Shown: positions 11,948 through 24,174 of the stretch, one piece after another
How the letters are laid out: the number at the start of each line of letters is the position of its first letter
Numbering within the stretch: the first letter of the stretch is position 1
Translations under genes and position numbers: made by a program
Source of the DNA: Ischnura elegans
Lineage: Eukaryota > Arthropoda > Insecta > Odonata > Coenagrionidae
Direction of reading: 5' to 3'
Length of the DNA stretch: 64,000 nt
NCBI RefSeq assembly: GCF_921293095.1
Contig: NC_060247.1
Coordinates: 108,581,111 to 108,645,110, forward strand
Notes under the pieces: model-generated
Told to the model about the DNA's origin: nothing
The model's input: the letters and a program-made list of their open reading frames with translations, nothing else
Database searches by the model: none

Positions 11948-12153
11948 CTGAATATTTACGAAAAAATAATGAACTCCCTCACCCCTTCGAGACATACAGC
12001 GATGTTTTACAATTTTCAGGCGGCGTTAAAACACGTACTTTTGCCTTGTAATGAGAAGTTTATTAATAGTGTGAATTATCAAGGCCCTAGCAACTTAGGG
12101 TGTTCAACTATCCATCCCTACAGTATTTTATATACGGCCTTTGTTGCACCCCC
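11948..12153 (+). repeat. Dispersed repeat D, copy 1
   Basis: Matches 13,887-14,095 in the same orientation. Shared landmarks are CTGAATATTTACGAAAAA, CAGGCGGCGTT and TATACGGCCTT followed by a C-run. Non-coding. It lacks obvious terminal inverted repeats, so its class is unknown. Confidence 0.8.
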
Positions 12154-13886
12154 GGGTTTTTTTTAATTAGGTATTTTCATTGGAATACTCTGCACTTTTG
12201 TGACCATTTACTTCTTTCAGAAACGTACCATCCTACTTATAACACGAAATATTGTGATTAATACTTAGAGCTGTGAATTTTACAATTGGTAATAATGGCA
12301 CAAAAAATTAGTACTTTTTTATTAGAGCCAAACGGTCGCATGTCCATCGATGCAATTGATTCCATTGATGCTATAGCGTAAGATATTTTTGGAAGAGAGT
12401 GTAAACTTCAAGATTGAAGAACACAAATCGAATCGCCTATCTGAGAAAGTGATACAAAATGTGAGAGCCGAAGCAAGAAAACAGCTGGAGATTTTTTTCT
12501 CATCCTCCGGGTGGGCATTAGCAATTCAGAAAAGACGAGCCCGAAGACAACCGCAAAGGTTCGGCACGCTTAGCGTACGTCAGCTGAAAGACACATTGGG
12601 CGCGAAAATATGTATATGTTAAAATTTGCTCCACTGCCCTCAAAATTTGAAAAGATGGAGCTTTCTCTCAACGCCAAATAACCCTCAACTAGAATAACAA
12701 CCATAAATTGTTACCTTCGGACATCAAAATCCCGAGTTTTTCCATAAATGGTTCAGATAAGGTGGTCAGAGGAATACCGAGAAAGAGAAAAATACAATCT
12801 CTTTTTCCACATCTCGAATGATGCGTTCCACTGACTTAAAAAATGCTGTACCTACTTATTTTATACATATTTATTTTATACAAATAGGGTTATCAACGCC
12901 GAACAAAGGTGCCTATAATAGTAATTTACCCACTATATATCAATTAATTAACATTCGAAATTAAAACGGCACAATTTTCAATACCAGATCACTGTCTTAA
13001 AACTTTCATCTGCGACGGCTATTGCCGAGTTATTTATTGAATTTGATAGTCTCCGGATAAAACCAATGCCATAATAATCGATGAAATGTGTTTCTTACGA
13101 TTCATAAGCTTTTGGATTCAAAGAAGAAGATCAATATTACAAAGACTTTTTTGTCCAAGAAATTTATTGCTTTCGCGATTTTTAAATTCAATATTATGCG
13201 TACAATAACTCCATTCTGAGTACGCAAATTTAATATCTCATCTGGAACCTTATATTTTCCCCTTTAAAACGGGAAAATAATGTGATAAAATTAAAAAAAG
13301 TGGGTACTATTCCACAAACAGTCACAAATTCTAACAAACTAAACCATATTTCAGAAAGAGAAGCAGCTTTGCATCGTATTCGGTATACAACCGCAGTGTT
13401 TTGCTATCGTGTGCTATAACACGGATCATAATGTATTAAATTTGATTGTTATTTGAGGAAAATCAAAATTGTAAACGTAAATATAATTAGAAGATTTTAT
13501 CTATTGGTGAAGTTTCTTATGCGATAATTTTATCTTAACATAAGTATTATGTTAGCATTATCATAAAAAACAAGCATTATCTTAAATATGTACAGTTCTG
13601 AATGAAATATGTTTCTGGCAAGTAGGCGGAATTAAGTTTCAACAGATTTTGTTAATGTCCCCCAGGGTTTTAGAAGTAGAGAACGCCCTTGAAAAAGGGG
13701 TTGGGGAAAAGAAAAATTCAGAAACCTGATATGCCCGCTCAAACGCAAAGCAGAGTCAACCGAAGGAACCCAATGTTATTTTTAAAAACAACGTTGCATT
13801 CTCAGGTATGATTATATAATTCCCCAACATGACTTTATTAATTTAATGTGAAACTTTCATTCTCGCACTACGTATATACCACTTTC
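12154..13886. other. No gene seen
   Basis: AT-rich DNA between two copies of repeat D. The 77-codon frame at 12,389-12,622 is not recognisable. Confidence 0.55.
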
Positions 13887-14095
13887 CTGAATATTTACGA
13901 AAAATGTCATGAAATCCTCCATCCACTGCGAGGCATTCAACGATGTTTCGCATTTTACAGGCGGCGTTGAAACCCAGACATTTGCCGAGCTATGAGTCAT
14001 TTTGAAGCGAGCGTCAAGGCGGTTGTAGAAAGGGATCAGGGAGTTTAACCCTCCAACCCTAAAAGTTTGAAATATACGGCCTTAATTGTACCCCC
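13887..14095 (+). repeat. Dispersed repeat D, copy 2
   Basis: Second copy of the repeat at 11,948-12,153, with the same landmarks. A weaker third match to its 3' part lies at 62,069-62,152. Confidence 0.8.
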
Positions 14096-14559
14096 AACGC
14101 ATGAACCTAAATGTACCCCTTTCATCATTAAGCCCCAGAATATATTCTTGGGTAAGACCGTAATGGTCACATCACAATTACTCTCATTAATGTGATCATA
14201 GAAAATGACATCAAATAAACATTTTTGTACAAAAATAACTCAAGCTTGACGTGGTGGCGTCTTGAAGACAGGGCTCCACTAACTAAATGTCTAGTAAGTA
14301 CTTATGCTACTACAAAGAAAAGAAAGCGGAAAAACTTACCCAGAACGTTATCCAAGACCTAGGTATCCAGGCGTCTCCACATGATCAGGAGCAGTTGAAA
14401 TAAAATCCCTTAGCAGATTTACGAGGAGCACTTTATACTTTTCACAAGCAACAATACCGGAGCACGATTACACCCAACGGTTCGAGGCTGTAAGAAAAGA
14501 ATACACGGACATTAAGAACCCTTGAAAACTTCCCCGCATAGGTCACTTTCATACTTTGT

Positions 14560-15800
14560 CAACCGGTAACCGTAGGCGAACAAACGGAAGACGAGAAAGC
14601 ATGCGGAAGCTTATTGCGCCGCCGGACACCGTAATCCAAGGCCGCGACCCCGCTGAGGTCACTCCCGGCGGAACTGAGGAGAAATAGCGGAGTGCGTGAG
14701 CCCCAGCAAAACGCCTCATCAACACCTAAACTAAATCCCTCGGCTCTAATAAAGCTAAATAACCCCAGAGAACATCGAAACCTACCCTCTATGCAGATTA
14801 TTCAGGGACTCTTTCTAATGGTCACACCAAATTGAATTCACAGGAGTGGCCGGAAAGGGAAAAAGCAGACTGAGCACGTTCGATCGGAAGGCGAGAGGAA
14901 TTTATTGAACCGGGACGAAGTATATGCTGAGAAGGGAAAGACAGACAGACAGCAAGAGGCGAAGGTGAATGTCACATCCTTGGACGGGTACAACCGCCGC
15001 GGCTGTCGCTGTGGGAAGACACCGGTCTATGCCGGCGACGCTCGACGAAGAAGACCCCGGAGAGGCGACGCTCCAGCGACCGCGAAAAGGAAAAACACTT
15101 CCGGAACCGTGGCAACGAGACGTGTTGGAGTGGTGATGAAAAAAAATAGGTAGAGATTTTCGGCACAAAAAGAAGAAAAGGTGAAACCTTTCCTTTGATT
15201 GTTTTTCTATCGCTACTAGATCAATTGTCCCGCTGTGCAGAGAGGGGCGAGAAAAACCTCTCGCGAGCGTCGCGAAACGGTCAATGCAAAACCCGGACGA
15301 AACGCCGGCTCTCCACGCCCAGGAGACGAGAAAAGAGAGACTATCTCGGGTCTCGAAGGAGGGAAAGGCTGGTTGTTGGCTTGGAATTAAGGTCCTCTCT
15401 CTCTCTCTCCACCACAACAAGAGAGGCCATCTTCTGGCACAGTCCTTTCCCCTCACCCCAGTCGCCGTGGTAAGTGGACCAAAGCAACATAAGAAGAAGA
15501 TCTTCAGTGGTGCGGTGGAGTGGAGGGAGGAAGATCACCATCTTGTCTTAAGGAGGAGAAAGAGCACCTGCCGCCCGAGTGGGCGCCATCTGGGATGGGA
15601 TGGGTTGGGATGAGTTGACTCAGGTCCGCAAGGTGGGCCCCCTCTTGCGGTGGTCTTTGAGGGGTTGGTCGGATGTGGGACACATCTCGGGCGGCCGATC
15701 GGACCCCGTTTCTCCTCCCGATGACGCCCATAACAACTCGCCTCTCCTCCGTCAGCGCGGGAGAGGGAGACGTCCTCTCATCTTTTTTTCATACCCTCAT
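14560..15800. promoter_or_regulatory. GC- and CpG-rich block, possible promoter or first exon
   Basis: This is the longest GC-rich, CpG-rich stretch in the window and stands out from the AT-rich DNA on both sides. A strong splice-donor-like GTAAGT sits at 15,470-15,475, so on the plus strand the block could end in a 5' UTR exon. There is a short CT repeat near 15,393-15,408. Overlapping open frames on both strands (for example 14,902-15,456 minus, 15,284-15,613 plus) reflect low stop density in GC-rich DNA and show no protein family. The alternative is a GC-rich repeat. I cannot show transcription. Confidence 0.35.
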
Positions 15801-17469
15801 TTCGGTCGATTTCCAATGGACGACACCCATTCACAGAGAAAATCACGTTCACTCTTTTTCTCTTCAGGAATTCTATTCTTCCGCATAATTCGAATATGTC
15901 GGTGAATGGAAAACAATCAGGCTATACCGAACATAACTTATTAATTTAGGGGGAATCAAGATCAATGTACGATTAGGTTCAGTAGTTCAAATGAGGACAA
16001 CCCATGATATTTAATATTTGTAATAAACTTAAAAATTGAGAAGTATGATACTAGGATATTGATACGAAGTACTATAATAACTCCAAATGTGGTAGATAGC
16101 TAAAACCTCCCGACAATCATTCATTTTTTTCTTTCTTCCTCCTCATTTCGGGGATGCTAGACCACCTAACAGCCCTTTTCCTAAACCAACCCCCGCATTC
16201 ACACCTGCGCTCCGGAAAACCTTAATGACTAATATTTGCGGAATGGAAGTATGCGGGGAAACAATCATATTGCGATCAACAACAACTATGGATCGCGTAT
16301 TATATTGCAAACGTATTTAGAAGAAATTCAGTCATTCATTTATATTGTTAACAGATCCAGCTGTCTTTTTAATCTAGCCTAATATAAGTATGAACAAACA
16401 AATGAAAAAATAATGCAATAACTTCGAAAATAAATTGCAATAATCAGGCATATAAATCTTATTATTTAGTTGTAGTATTGATAGTGATAATATGTTGTCA
16501 TGTCTGGGAAATATTGCGTTTGCCTATGAAAATAACGCAATAGTATTACCGAGTAAATTTCAGCCATTACTAGCCAAACAGGTATCCATCTACAATGACT
16601 TTAAGAGGAGACAACTCCTTCCGGATTCATAAAAGTACTATTCTCTAACCGATTATTTCTCCTGGTCAAAACCTTAATTTAACCGTTCTACACTCAGTTC
16701 TAACTTGCATTTCTATGCCTAGAAAAACACTTAATAATAATATTTTATGCATGAGCTATTCACATATTTTATTGGCACGCGGTTTGTCGTACGTGTAGAA
16801 TGACAAAGTTTTTCCTAATTATAGTTTTGCTATCAACTAATTTTAAAAATTGAAATATAGGAAATAATAGGAAATAATATATAGGAAAAATATAATAGGA
16901 AATCAAGAGCTTTTATATTTCTCTACGGTATAAGCGATAATAAGGTATCCATTTGATACATAAATTGAATATACATCACCATAGGCGGATTTTGGGGAAA
17001 GGGCTCGTGCAAGAGATTGCATTACTCAGAATAGAATTTTCCAGCTTACCACGATCAACACGATAGTTCAGGTAAAATACAACACTACTTACAAAACAAA
17101 GATATAATAAAATAGTTAGTTTGGCGAAGTTATGTACAAGGTTTTACACCAATTACACATTTTATGACCACAGAAATTATTCCTCATTATAAAATATACA
17201 CCTTAGTCCCGCGTAGCAAAGACCCAAGTTTCATAACATCACTTTTCGCCTTCGTTTTTCTCATTCCAATAAGAGGAAAAAGAAATTTATGCATCAGTTA
17301 CCGGTATAACTTCTCTGGATAAATTTGTATGTAAGCACCTAATTCACTATTTTCTTACTTTCTGGGCTAATCATAATGTTTAATTACAATTATTTTCTTT
17401 TTATAGAGCTTAGTTTCGCAAAATCAATGCCAAACCAATTCTATTGCATGATATGAAATAATAGATGTA
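15801..17469. other. No gene seen
   Basis: AT-rich DNA with no recognisable gene, RNA or repeat boundary. Confidence 0.55.
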
Positions 17470-17510
17470 AAAGTAAACTTTGTTGTATTCGACAAATTTT
17501 TATTGAAATA

Positions 17511-17548
17511 CTCGACCGGTTTCAACCTTCACAGGTCATTATCAAGAG
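17511..17548 (-). ncRNA. Hammerhead-ribozyme-like motif, site 1
   Basis: Minus strand: stem I CTC, core UUGAUAA, one extra U, a stem II hairpin closed by GACCT/AGGTT, GAAAC, CGG, then UC before the stem I partner GAG. Position 3 is U and position 8 is A, so the 3-8 pair is U-A instead of the usual C-G. The layout fits a minimal type I hammerhead; self-cleavage is not proven. Confidence 0.45.
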
Positions 17549-17680
17549 GTGAACAAATTGATTAATAGATAGGGCGGTATATATACTTATATATGGTCTC
17601 ACAAACATTGAACGGAGGGGTATGGCTGTGAGACCCTAATAAGTATATACATCGCCCGGTATATATCTCTATTAGTTCAC

Positions 17681-17717
17681 CTCTTGATATAAACTGTGAA
17701 GGTTGAAACCCGTGGAG
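17681..17717 (+). ncRNA. Hammerhead-like motif, site 1 inverted partner (decayed)
   Basis: The opposite arm of the palindrome carries the same motif on the plus strand. CTC and GAG of stem I are kept, but the core and stem II have small changes. Confidence 0.35.
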
Positions 17718-17779
17718 TTTTTTAATAAAAACTGTGTGGCATATAACACAGTTTACTTTTTTAATCTATCATGCCACGA

Positions 17780-18082
17780 CAGTGGCGCAGCGAGGGGGGG
17801 TTTTTGGGGGTAAAAAGAACCCCCCCAGAGCTCAGAGAAATTTTTAAGTTTAAACCATTTTACTTATTTGGATCATTATTACTTGTACAATAGTGTTAGG
17901 ATTAATCAAATATCCCTCTGAAAGCCGTAAAATTCGCCATTTAAACCTTCATTATCAAAATTTTTCTGGAGGAGGGACCCCGCAACTCCTGCTTACCCTG
18001 GTGTGTATGCAATACCCCCACACTCGTAAGTATTAGTTGCGCCTAAAACCCTCCATAGCCTTAATTCTTAGATGCGCCCCTG
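17780..18082 (+). mobile_element. Non-autonomous hAT-like element, family C, copy 1
   Basis: A 303-bp element starting CAGTGGCGCAGCG and ending GCGCCCCTG. It is flanked by TGCCACGA (17,772-17,779) and CGCCATGA (18,083-18,090), an 8-bp duplication with two transition differences. The copy at 38,964-39,268 shares the whole length, including AGAGCTCAGAGAAATTTTTAA and AATATCCCTC. The ends and the 8-bp duplication are hAT features. It has no transposase. Confidence 0.88.
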
Positions 18083-18644
18083 CGCCATGATGCTACAAAG
18101 TAACCTCGCAAACCATTGATTTGATATGGAATTGCGTTGTATCCTTAGTGGTAGGTAACCATATCAGCGACCTTTAAAATATTGGGGCAAATAACTGGTC
18201 AAACGGGCGGAGTAAGTTGAGGCACTGAGAGCCCCCGAGGCATACAGACGTTCCTTGCTGTGGACGACGCCCCATCCAGCACTTTCGTTCATCCAGTGTC
18301 TCATCTGGCCCACTTACGCCCATGACCAACGCCTACCCCGTCCCAAAAGTTGATACACTCCCTTGCCCCGTATTTTCTGGAACGCTCGCTTTCAATTCAA
18401 CCTGAAATATTTTTAGCACTCCACATATACTGTCATTTGCGATCGTTTGTTTTAAATTTACTGCAGAAATATTCATTTATCCTGCACCGTATTTATGAAC
18501 CTTGGGGTGATATTACTCTGATTTGTAAATTTGTTTTTGCCTTTATATTTCCGTACGCGCTGCATTCTTAGGATCATGGTAATCGTATGTGTTGCACTAT
18601 TATATATTTGCATTTATAAAATATCAGAATATTAGAAATTATTA

Positions 18645-18692
18645 TTTAAATTTTATAATTTTAATTTAAAAATTAAAATTATAAAATTTAAA
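18645..18692. repeat. Perfect 23-bp inverted repeat of A and T
   Basis: 18,645-18,667 is the exact reverse complement of 18,670-18,692, with 2 bases between. It could extrude as a cruciform. Chance is less unlikely in pure AT sequence, but a perfect 23-bp arm is still unusual. Confidence 0.9.
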
Positions 18693-18801
18693 TTTCAAAA
18701 ATATTTTAAAAAATAAATAATTTTAAATTCGAAATACTTCTTGATTGATATTCCTTCTTTGAGGTTCTGATGGTTTCTTTCAGTTATTAATAAATTCGCC
18801 C

Positions 18802-18843
18802 GGCCAGCGTTTTGCTTAATTTGAATCAAATCTTCATCAGGTC
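18802..18843 (-). ncRNA. Broken hammerhead-like motif, site 7
   Basis: The minus strand has a perfect CUGAUGA core (complement of 18,834-18,840) followed by a short ATTTG/CAAAT hairpin. The downstream GAAAC is altered, and stem I and the cleavage dinucleotide are absent. It looks like a decayed relative of the other sites. Confidence 0.25.
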
Positions 18844-20891
18844 TTCACCATTCAATCTGCAACTTGGAGACTTGATTTTCATAATAGATTGCATTTATTG
18901 TGAGCCAACTGCTTATTTGCTAATAATAATTTTCACATTCCTTTGATGTAGCATTTTCGCTTTATGATTAAAATTCATCAGGCATAGGCCTTTGTATTAA
19001 CCACAATAATTAACAACACTCAAATACTCTGACAAACTTTTGACTCTTTCCGTGCTTTGCGGATTGAACCCATGCCCCAATAGGTTCACAATAAATCGCA
19101 CCCAGATAAAAATAAAGGCATAAAAAAGAACTTTCCACAAGCCACATGTTGTTCGGAGAACAGTAAAATCCTGTATAATTGGTTGATGGCAGTAGAAGTT
19201 GCAGAAAAAATACTAAATGGTCGTGTGTGCAGTTATCTTGCAAAATTCTGCTCCTCACTACACTGCATGCATTCACTGGTGCATGACGAATGGTCACATT
19301 CGATATTTCTGATACTGCCTGACTATCCGTGTTTTTTGTGCACAGGGAAAATCTTAGCCACGAATTCTCGCAGAGATATTAAATGTAACAGTAGAAATCG
19401 CAACATCTGTCAAGTAACTTAACTCACGGTTTTATGGGACATTACAAAGTGTTTTCATCGGACCCTTTTGTCCGATGAGTACAGATAAATTATTATTGGA
19501 ACTCCGTTTTTCCCTCAAGAATTTATCTCCCAGTCAAACGAAACGGACGTACTTATCAATGAAATAGAATTAAGTATTAGGAATTGGATAAGCACCTATG
19601 CATATGAAAATATTTAGCATGTAGTGTCCTCAATACTCAAGAATTAAAAGTGAATACATGAATCATTAATAGTTCTCACAGTGCACGTTACTCATAAAAC
19701 TCAGAAATGCTGAGGATCGTGAGAATAGAAAGACAAATATAAAAAATCCAGAAAGATAAACTGGTCAAGTGAACCGTTCACAGTGCTTTCAAAAGGGTTC
19801 TAATTCTATCGCCTGCTCCAATTTCTGACTTTATGCCACGATAACTTATTCTAATTTCTTTGTAACCGTTTAGCAAAGATAAATACTGCGACATGAATAA
19901 AGGTCGATGGAGATCCTGAATCACACAGTAGTAACACACTAAAAAGTATAAAAAAAGATTTCAGTCGATAGATTTTTTAAAATATTCCTCTATAATCTGT
20001 TTAGAGCAGTCGAAGACTATGAATTTGATCTTTTAAAATGAGCATGCAACAATTTACTCAACAAAAATGAATATTTTCTCCTCTTTTAATAAGAGATCTT
20101 GCCACCCACGTGCATTTAACCTAGACACTCCGAAAATAATCAAATTGCCCGAGCACCCAACTCAATGTATTCACTCTGATATTTTTTTATAATTTCACAT
20201 CGTACTCACAGCCAGTAAATAAAATTAATATTCAGTATCACCGTTATCTACATGTATTGTTCGATTTCTTACTTTTATAAATTAAGGACATATAATTTTT
20301 ATAAAAAAGTTTATTCTTAGCCAACTTTTAGGAATTTTGTATTGAAATCAAACGCGCTTTGAATGTATTACATATTTACCCCGCAATATCAATTAATTCT
20401 CACACCACAAGTTTCATAGAATACTTCGCTACATACATGCTGAATTCATCTGATGGCAGAAAAAAAATTATATATAGGCCTCGATATTTGCAATTGAATT
20501 ACAAATGAACATTGTTAGAAATTTGTTTTAAGATCCAAATGAATTACGATTGAAATTCAAATTGCCAGGATGCCAAGTACTCTATCTGCAAAAAATATCT
20601 TTTTAAAATACTTTATTCTTTGTTACTTTCTTTCAGCATTTTCAACGTCAATGGAAGCAATGGGAAACAATCGTCTGTATGACGTCTAGTCCTGAAAGCT
20701 TCAACTATTATTCATCTGCCGGATGCGTCACGCTCAGAAAAAGCTTATGGGTGAACTATGAGGTCCCTTTAACTTTAGAATCCGTTAATTAGATTTCATT
20801 GAAGTCAAGGCCTCAATGAAAATAGTATGAATTCTAATAAAGATATCCCAGGGTCGAGTGATTTTAGACCGTCTTTATTAGTGATCTCTAG

Positions 20892-21024
20892 CAGTGGCGT
20901 AGCCAGGATTTTGAAATAGGGGGTTTACCGGAGATTTCGGTGCCCTTCCGGGGTGTGTGGAAAACACCCCAGGGAAAAGGGGGGTTGTAACCCGGAAACC
21001 CTCCCCCTTGTAGCTACGCCACTG
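20892..21024. mobile_element. Short hAT-like MITE of 133 bp
   Basis: Ends are CAGTGGCGTAGCC and the inverted GTAGCTACGCCACTG. The interior is GC-rich and partly self-complementary. The 8-bp flanks (ATCTCTAG and ACCAGTAG) match at only 5 of 8, so the target duplication is weak. No coding capacity. Confidence 0.75.
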
Positions 21025-24000
21025 ACCAGTAGTGAACGCTCTCCAAATTCTTCGGTGCCGTCGATAAAATTCTTTAACATTAGCCTCGCCAAGATAAAAT
21101 TTCCCTAATTCTCCATTTTTTTTTCTTATATTTTAGCCGCCGTTTCTGCTGGTCAGTCATTTTTTAATCTTAATAATATCTTAATCCTCAATGCAGTATA
21201 CCCATTAGGCCCATGGTTTTAATTATATTCATCCAAAACCTCGATGGCCTTATCAAACGAACAATGAACAGGTCAGATAAAAATTGTGATGAAGATAAAA
21301 GAAATAGCTAGAAGAGAAGATCGTTGACGATAAGCAAAGTCAAAATCACACACAAATATGTTTTAAAAAAACACGCTACATTGTTCCAATTAAAAAATAT
21401 AGCAATGGCTCTAAACTGTTACTTCGAAAAAATCTTAACAAAGTAATATCCAATATAGGGTTTTCAAATCGGCTCCACCCATCCATCAGATAAAATTAGT
21501 TTCAAAACCTTCGAACCTTCGTTTATTTGTTTCAAAATAATGGTGAAATGTAATCGCAAAGATGCATGAATTTTTCTGGCCAAGCCTGACAGATCCGAAA
21601 CCACCACCACGACCAAAGCTCAGGCATTGGTTCTTTGCACAACTCCGACACGAACTGGTGCGTCCGGGGCATTTCAAAGGCGTTTCTTACCACACCCGCC
21701 GCAAAACTCGAGCCCTTTAAGAGATTGGTCGCAGTGTTTTAAAGCTGTAGCAATATCGTTTCTCCCTTTCTGTCGTGGACGAGAAAGCGAGGAAAGGCGG
21801 GGATCAGCAAAAAGGAACGAACGCGATGGACCTCGCGCGATTTAGCGAACCGCCCAATCCCCTTGAACAATATCCCTCCTCTCTGTAGTGTCTCACCGCA
21901 TGTCTTGTGGATTCGCCTCGGAGAGTGGTTTCGACGTACGTGGGCGTGGGATTAAAAAGATAAAAACCACATAATGAGATATTGAGGCATTGAGATAAGC
22001 ATCAAGCTTAATGTTTAACGATGTATCTAAAAATTGAAATTCTCCCCATTTGCAATAACTCATTTTTCTGACATTGATAGCATATACCTAGTTAATTTTA
22101 TTATAATTAATATAACAATTGAATAATTAAAACACGTTTTCCTACCAAGTTTCATTGCATACATCACACTCAACCAATATTTCATTAACATAAATGGTAA
22201 GGTAGTGCCTATAATAAACAGGAAAGGCATTAAAGAATTCCTCATTCCTTCACTCTTGTAACTGTGATTATTAGAAATTCTTAGATCGTATTACAAAAAG
22301 AAAAACGCTATGCACGGAATCCCATGATCCTGCTCCATGTTTGATGACGAAGCATACCAAGATAGTAGCTTTAACAAGTGTCTAAGTGGCAAATCTGCCT
22401 CGAGTGAGCTAAGGCAAAAAAGTGTTGGACCATAATGCGATCCACCCCCCAGGGCGCTACCCCGCACTGCGGCGCCGCCATGTCCGCACCACTCGCACGA
22501 GGGACGATATCTCACAAACCCTTAGAGGTAGGTCAAAACAAACATAAATTCGTTCCTAAAGACCTTTACTTCCATGTTTTTCATCAGGATAGTGCCTTTT
22601 CTGCCCCAAAATACACTCAACTGAGGGTCCTCAGTACTTCGGGCTCTTGGGGCACGGGCTCCCGTTATTTTAAAGTAACCAAATTTTAGCACATGAATAT
22701 GAACCTCATTTGGATCATTTTGAGAGTAGAAAAACATAGCTTTTCTCAAACATGAAAAATAAGAGCAGGCCTAATATGCAGGGTAAGCGGGGAAGAGTCT
22801 TTAGCCTGAATAACACGATCGATTTGACCGTCTCTTTTCAAGCGATAGCTATAGTGGTCGCTCCAATTATGGCAGAAACATGAACGTTTCGCGGGATCAT
22901 TTTCCACGATGGCTAAAGAAATGGGATGTCCCACCCTTTTTTCCATCACTTGGCACGCTCCGTTTTCCGTCGCCGAAGCCCTCGCTAGTTGGCACCGTAT
23001 CTTTCAGCCATTCAGAAGCACGGCCGCTGTCAGCGGTTGCAACACCACGTTTGCCTTTGAATGGAATGATACGGAAAGCAACTATGGAAAAATAAACGGC
23101 GGAATTACCGTGACATTCAAAAAATGGTGGGTCGAGCGATCACTTTTCGGTCTCTGTAAAGCTATCGCTGGAGTTATCACTCTGAGGGATGGGAAAAATA
23201 ATTGTGTCATTAAGGCTCACGAAACCTTAAGAAATGTTACATCTTATTTTCCTTGACATATTCAGGGCTTCCGTAGCTCTAAAATGAAGTTATATTTTAA
23301 TACGTCAAACCATGACAAAGCAAGTATGTCAAAAGATAAAATTGAACAATCAGTTCAGTGCGAAAATTAAATTACATACCAAACATAGGGTTGAGGCACT
23401 GAGAAAGTGCGTGACCATTATCCTGCACCTAAGGAAATATTCATGCCATTAAAGATATCTGATTTTATTTTTAGCGGTTGATTAATTCTGGAAAAATCAA
23501 AGAAAGCAATGAAATACAACACTTGAGATAAATTAATTCAAGGCAAAAGTATTTCAACGTGTATCATCATCTTCATGTATAATATAAGCGCGTAAAATAA
23601 TGTCGGAAAATGAAACTTTATCCCTCGTGCTTCCTCTAACCTGGATGTTTGGTAGTCGAACTGCTATTCTACAATACATTTAATACTGCTATACAATTCA
23701 GAAATACAGACACGCAATACAACTCATAAATAATATACGTCCAATATACGATTCGCCACCACATTTCAAAACACAACAAAATGTCAAATAAATATACCGC
23801 AATTCCGTCTGCTAAGATTAGTTAGCATGTAATAGGTTGGTAGAACAGTTAACTCTTCTATTTACACCGAATAAAATCTTAATTAACCCTTCCACCTCAA
23901 TTTATTTTCTGAATACCGTACTCCCATCCTCTATTTATGTTTTCTGTATAACTTTTTAAATGCAATGGTACGTAATGAAACGATATTTTGTGAACAACAT

Positions 24001-24032
24001 AGAACAGTGAAATAAAAAGTGATTGTTATTTC
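21025..24032. other. No confident gene; one open frame of 115 codons
   Basis: Mixed-composition DNA. The frame at 22,909-23,256 (plus) is less AT-rich than its surroundings and begins at an ATG, but the translation contains no domain I recognise. It could be a chance frame or a fragment of an unknown gene or element. Nothing else is visible. Confidence 0.5.
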
Positions 24033-24174
24033 ATATCGATACCTCCACTGCAAAAACGCTCAACAATCGCCCCCCGAATCAAATCCGCTCATTTAGTAGC
24101 CATAGTAGTACTAGATGAGCGGATTTGATTCGTTGGGCAATTGTTGAGCGTTAATGTAGTGGAGGTATCGATAT
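24033..24174. mobile_element. Palindromic MITE-like element of 142 bp
   Basis: The left arm 24,033-24,098 and right arm 24,109-24,174 are near-perfect reverse complements starting with ATATCGATACCTCCACT. A weaker inverted match continues outside (GTGAACAA near 23,990 and TTGTTCAC near 24,175). No coding capacity. It could fold as one long hairpin, as a MITE or a small-RNA precursor would. Confidence 0.8.

Larger units (their letters stand above)
17470..17762. mobile_element. Palindromic element with two hammerhead-like motifs
   Basis: The left arm (about 17,470-17,610) is the imperfect reverse complement of the right arm (about 17,625-17,762), around a short centre. Each arm carries one hammerhead-like motif (17,511-17,548 minus; 17,681-17,717 plus). 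There is no coding capacity, so any movement would need proteins from elsewhere. The layout resembles inverted Penelope-type terminal repeats lacking the internal gene. Boundaries are approximate. Confidence 0.7.
18083..20891. other. No gene seen; contains a perfect AT palindrome and a motif fragment
   Basis: AT-rich DNA. The only structures are a perfect inverted repeat at 18,645-18,692 and a partial hammerhead-like core at 18,802-18,843. Confidence 0.55.

Noticed and set aside
14902-15456. 184-codon minus-strand frame in the GC-rich block
   Set aside because: Several long frames overlap on both strands, as expected from few stop codons in GC-rich DNA. No domain is recognisable.
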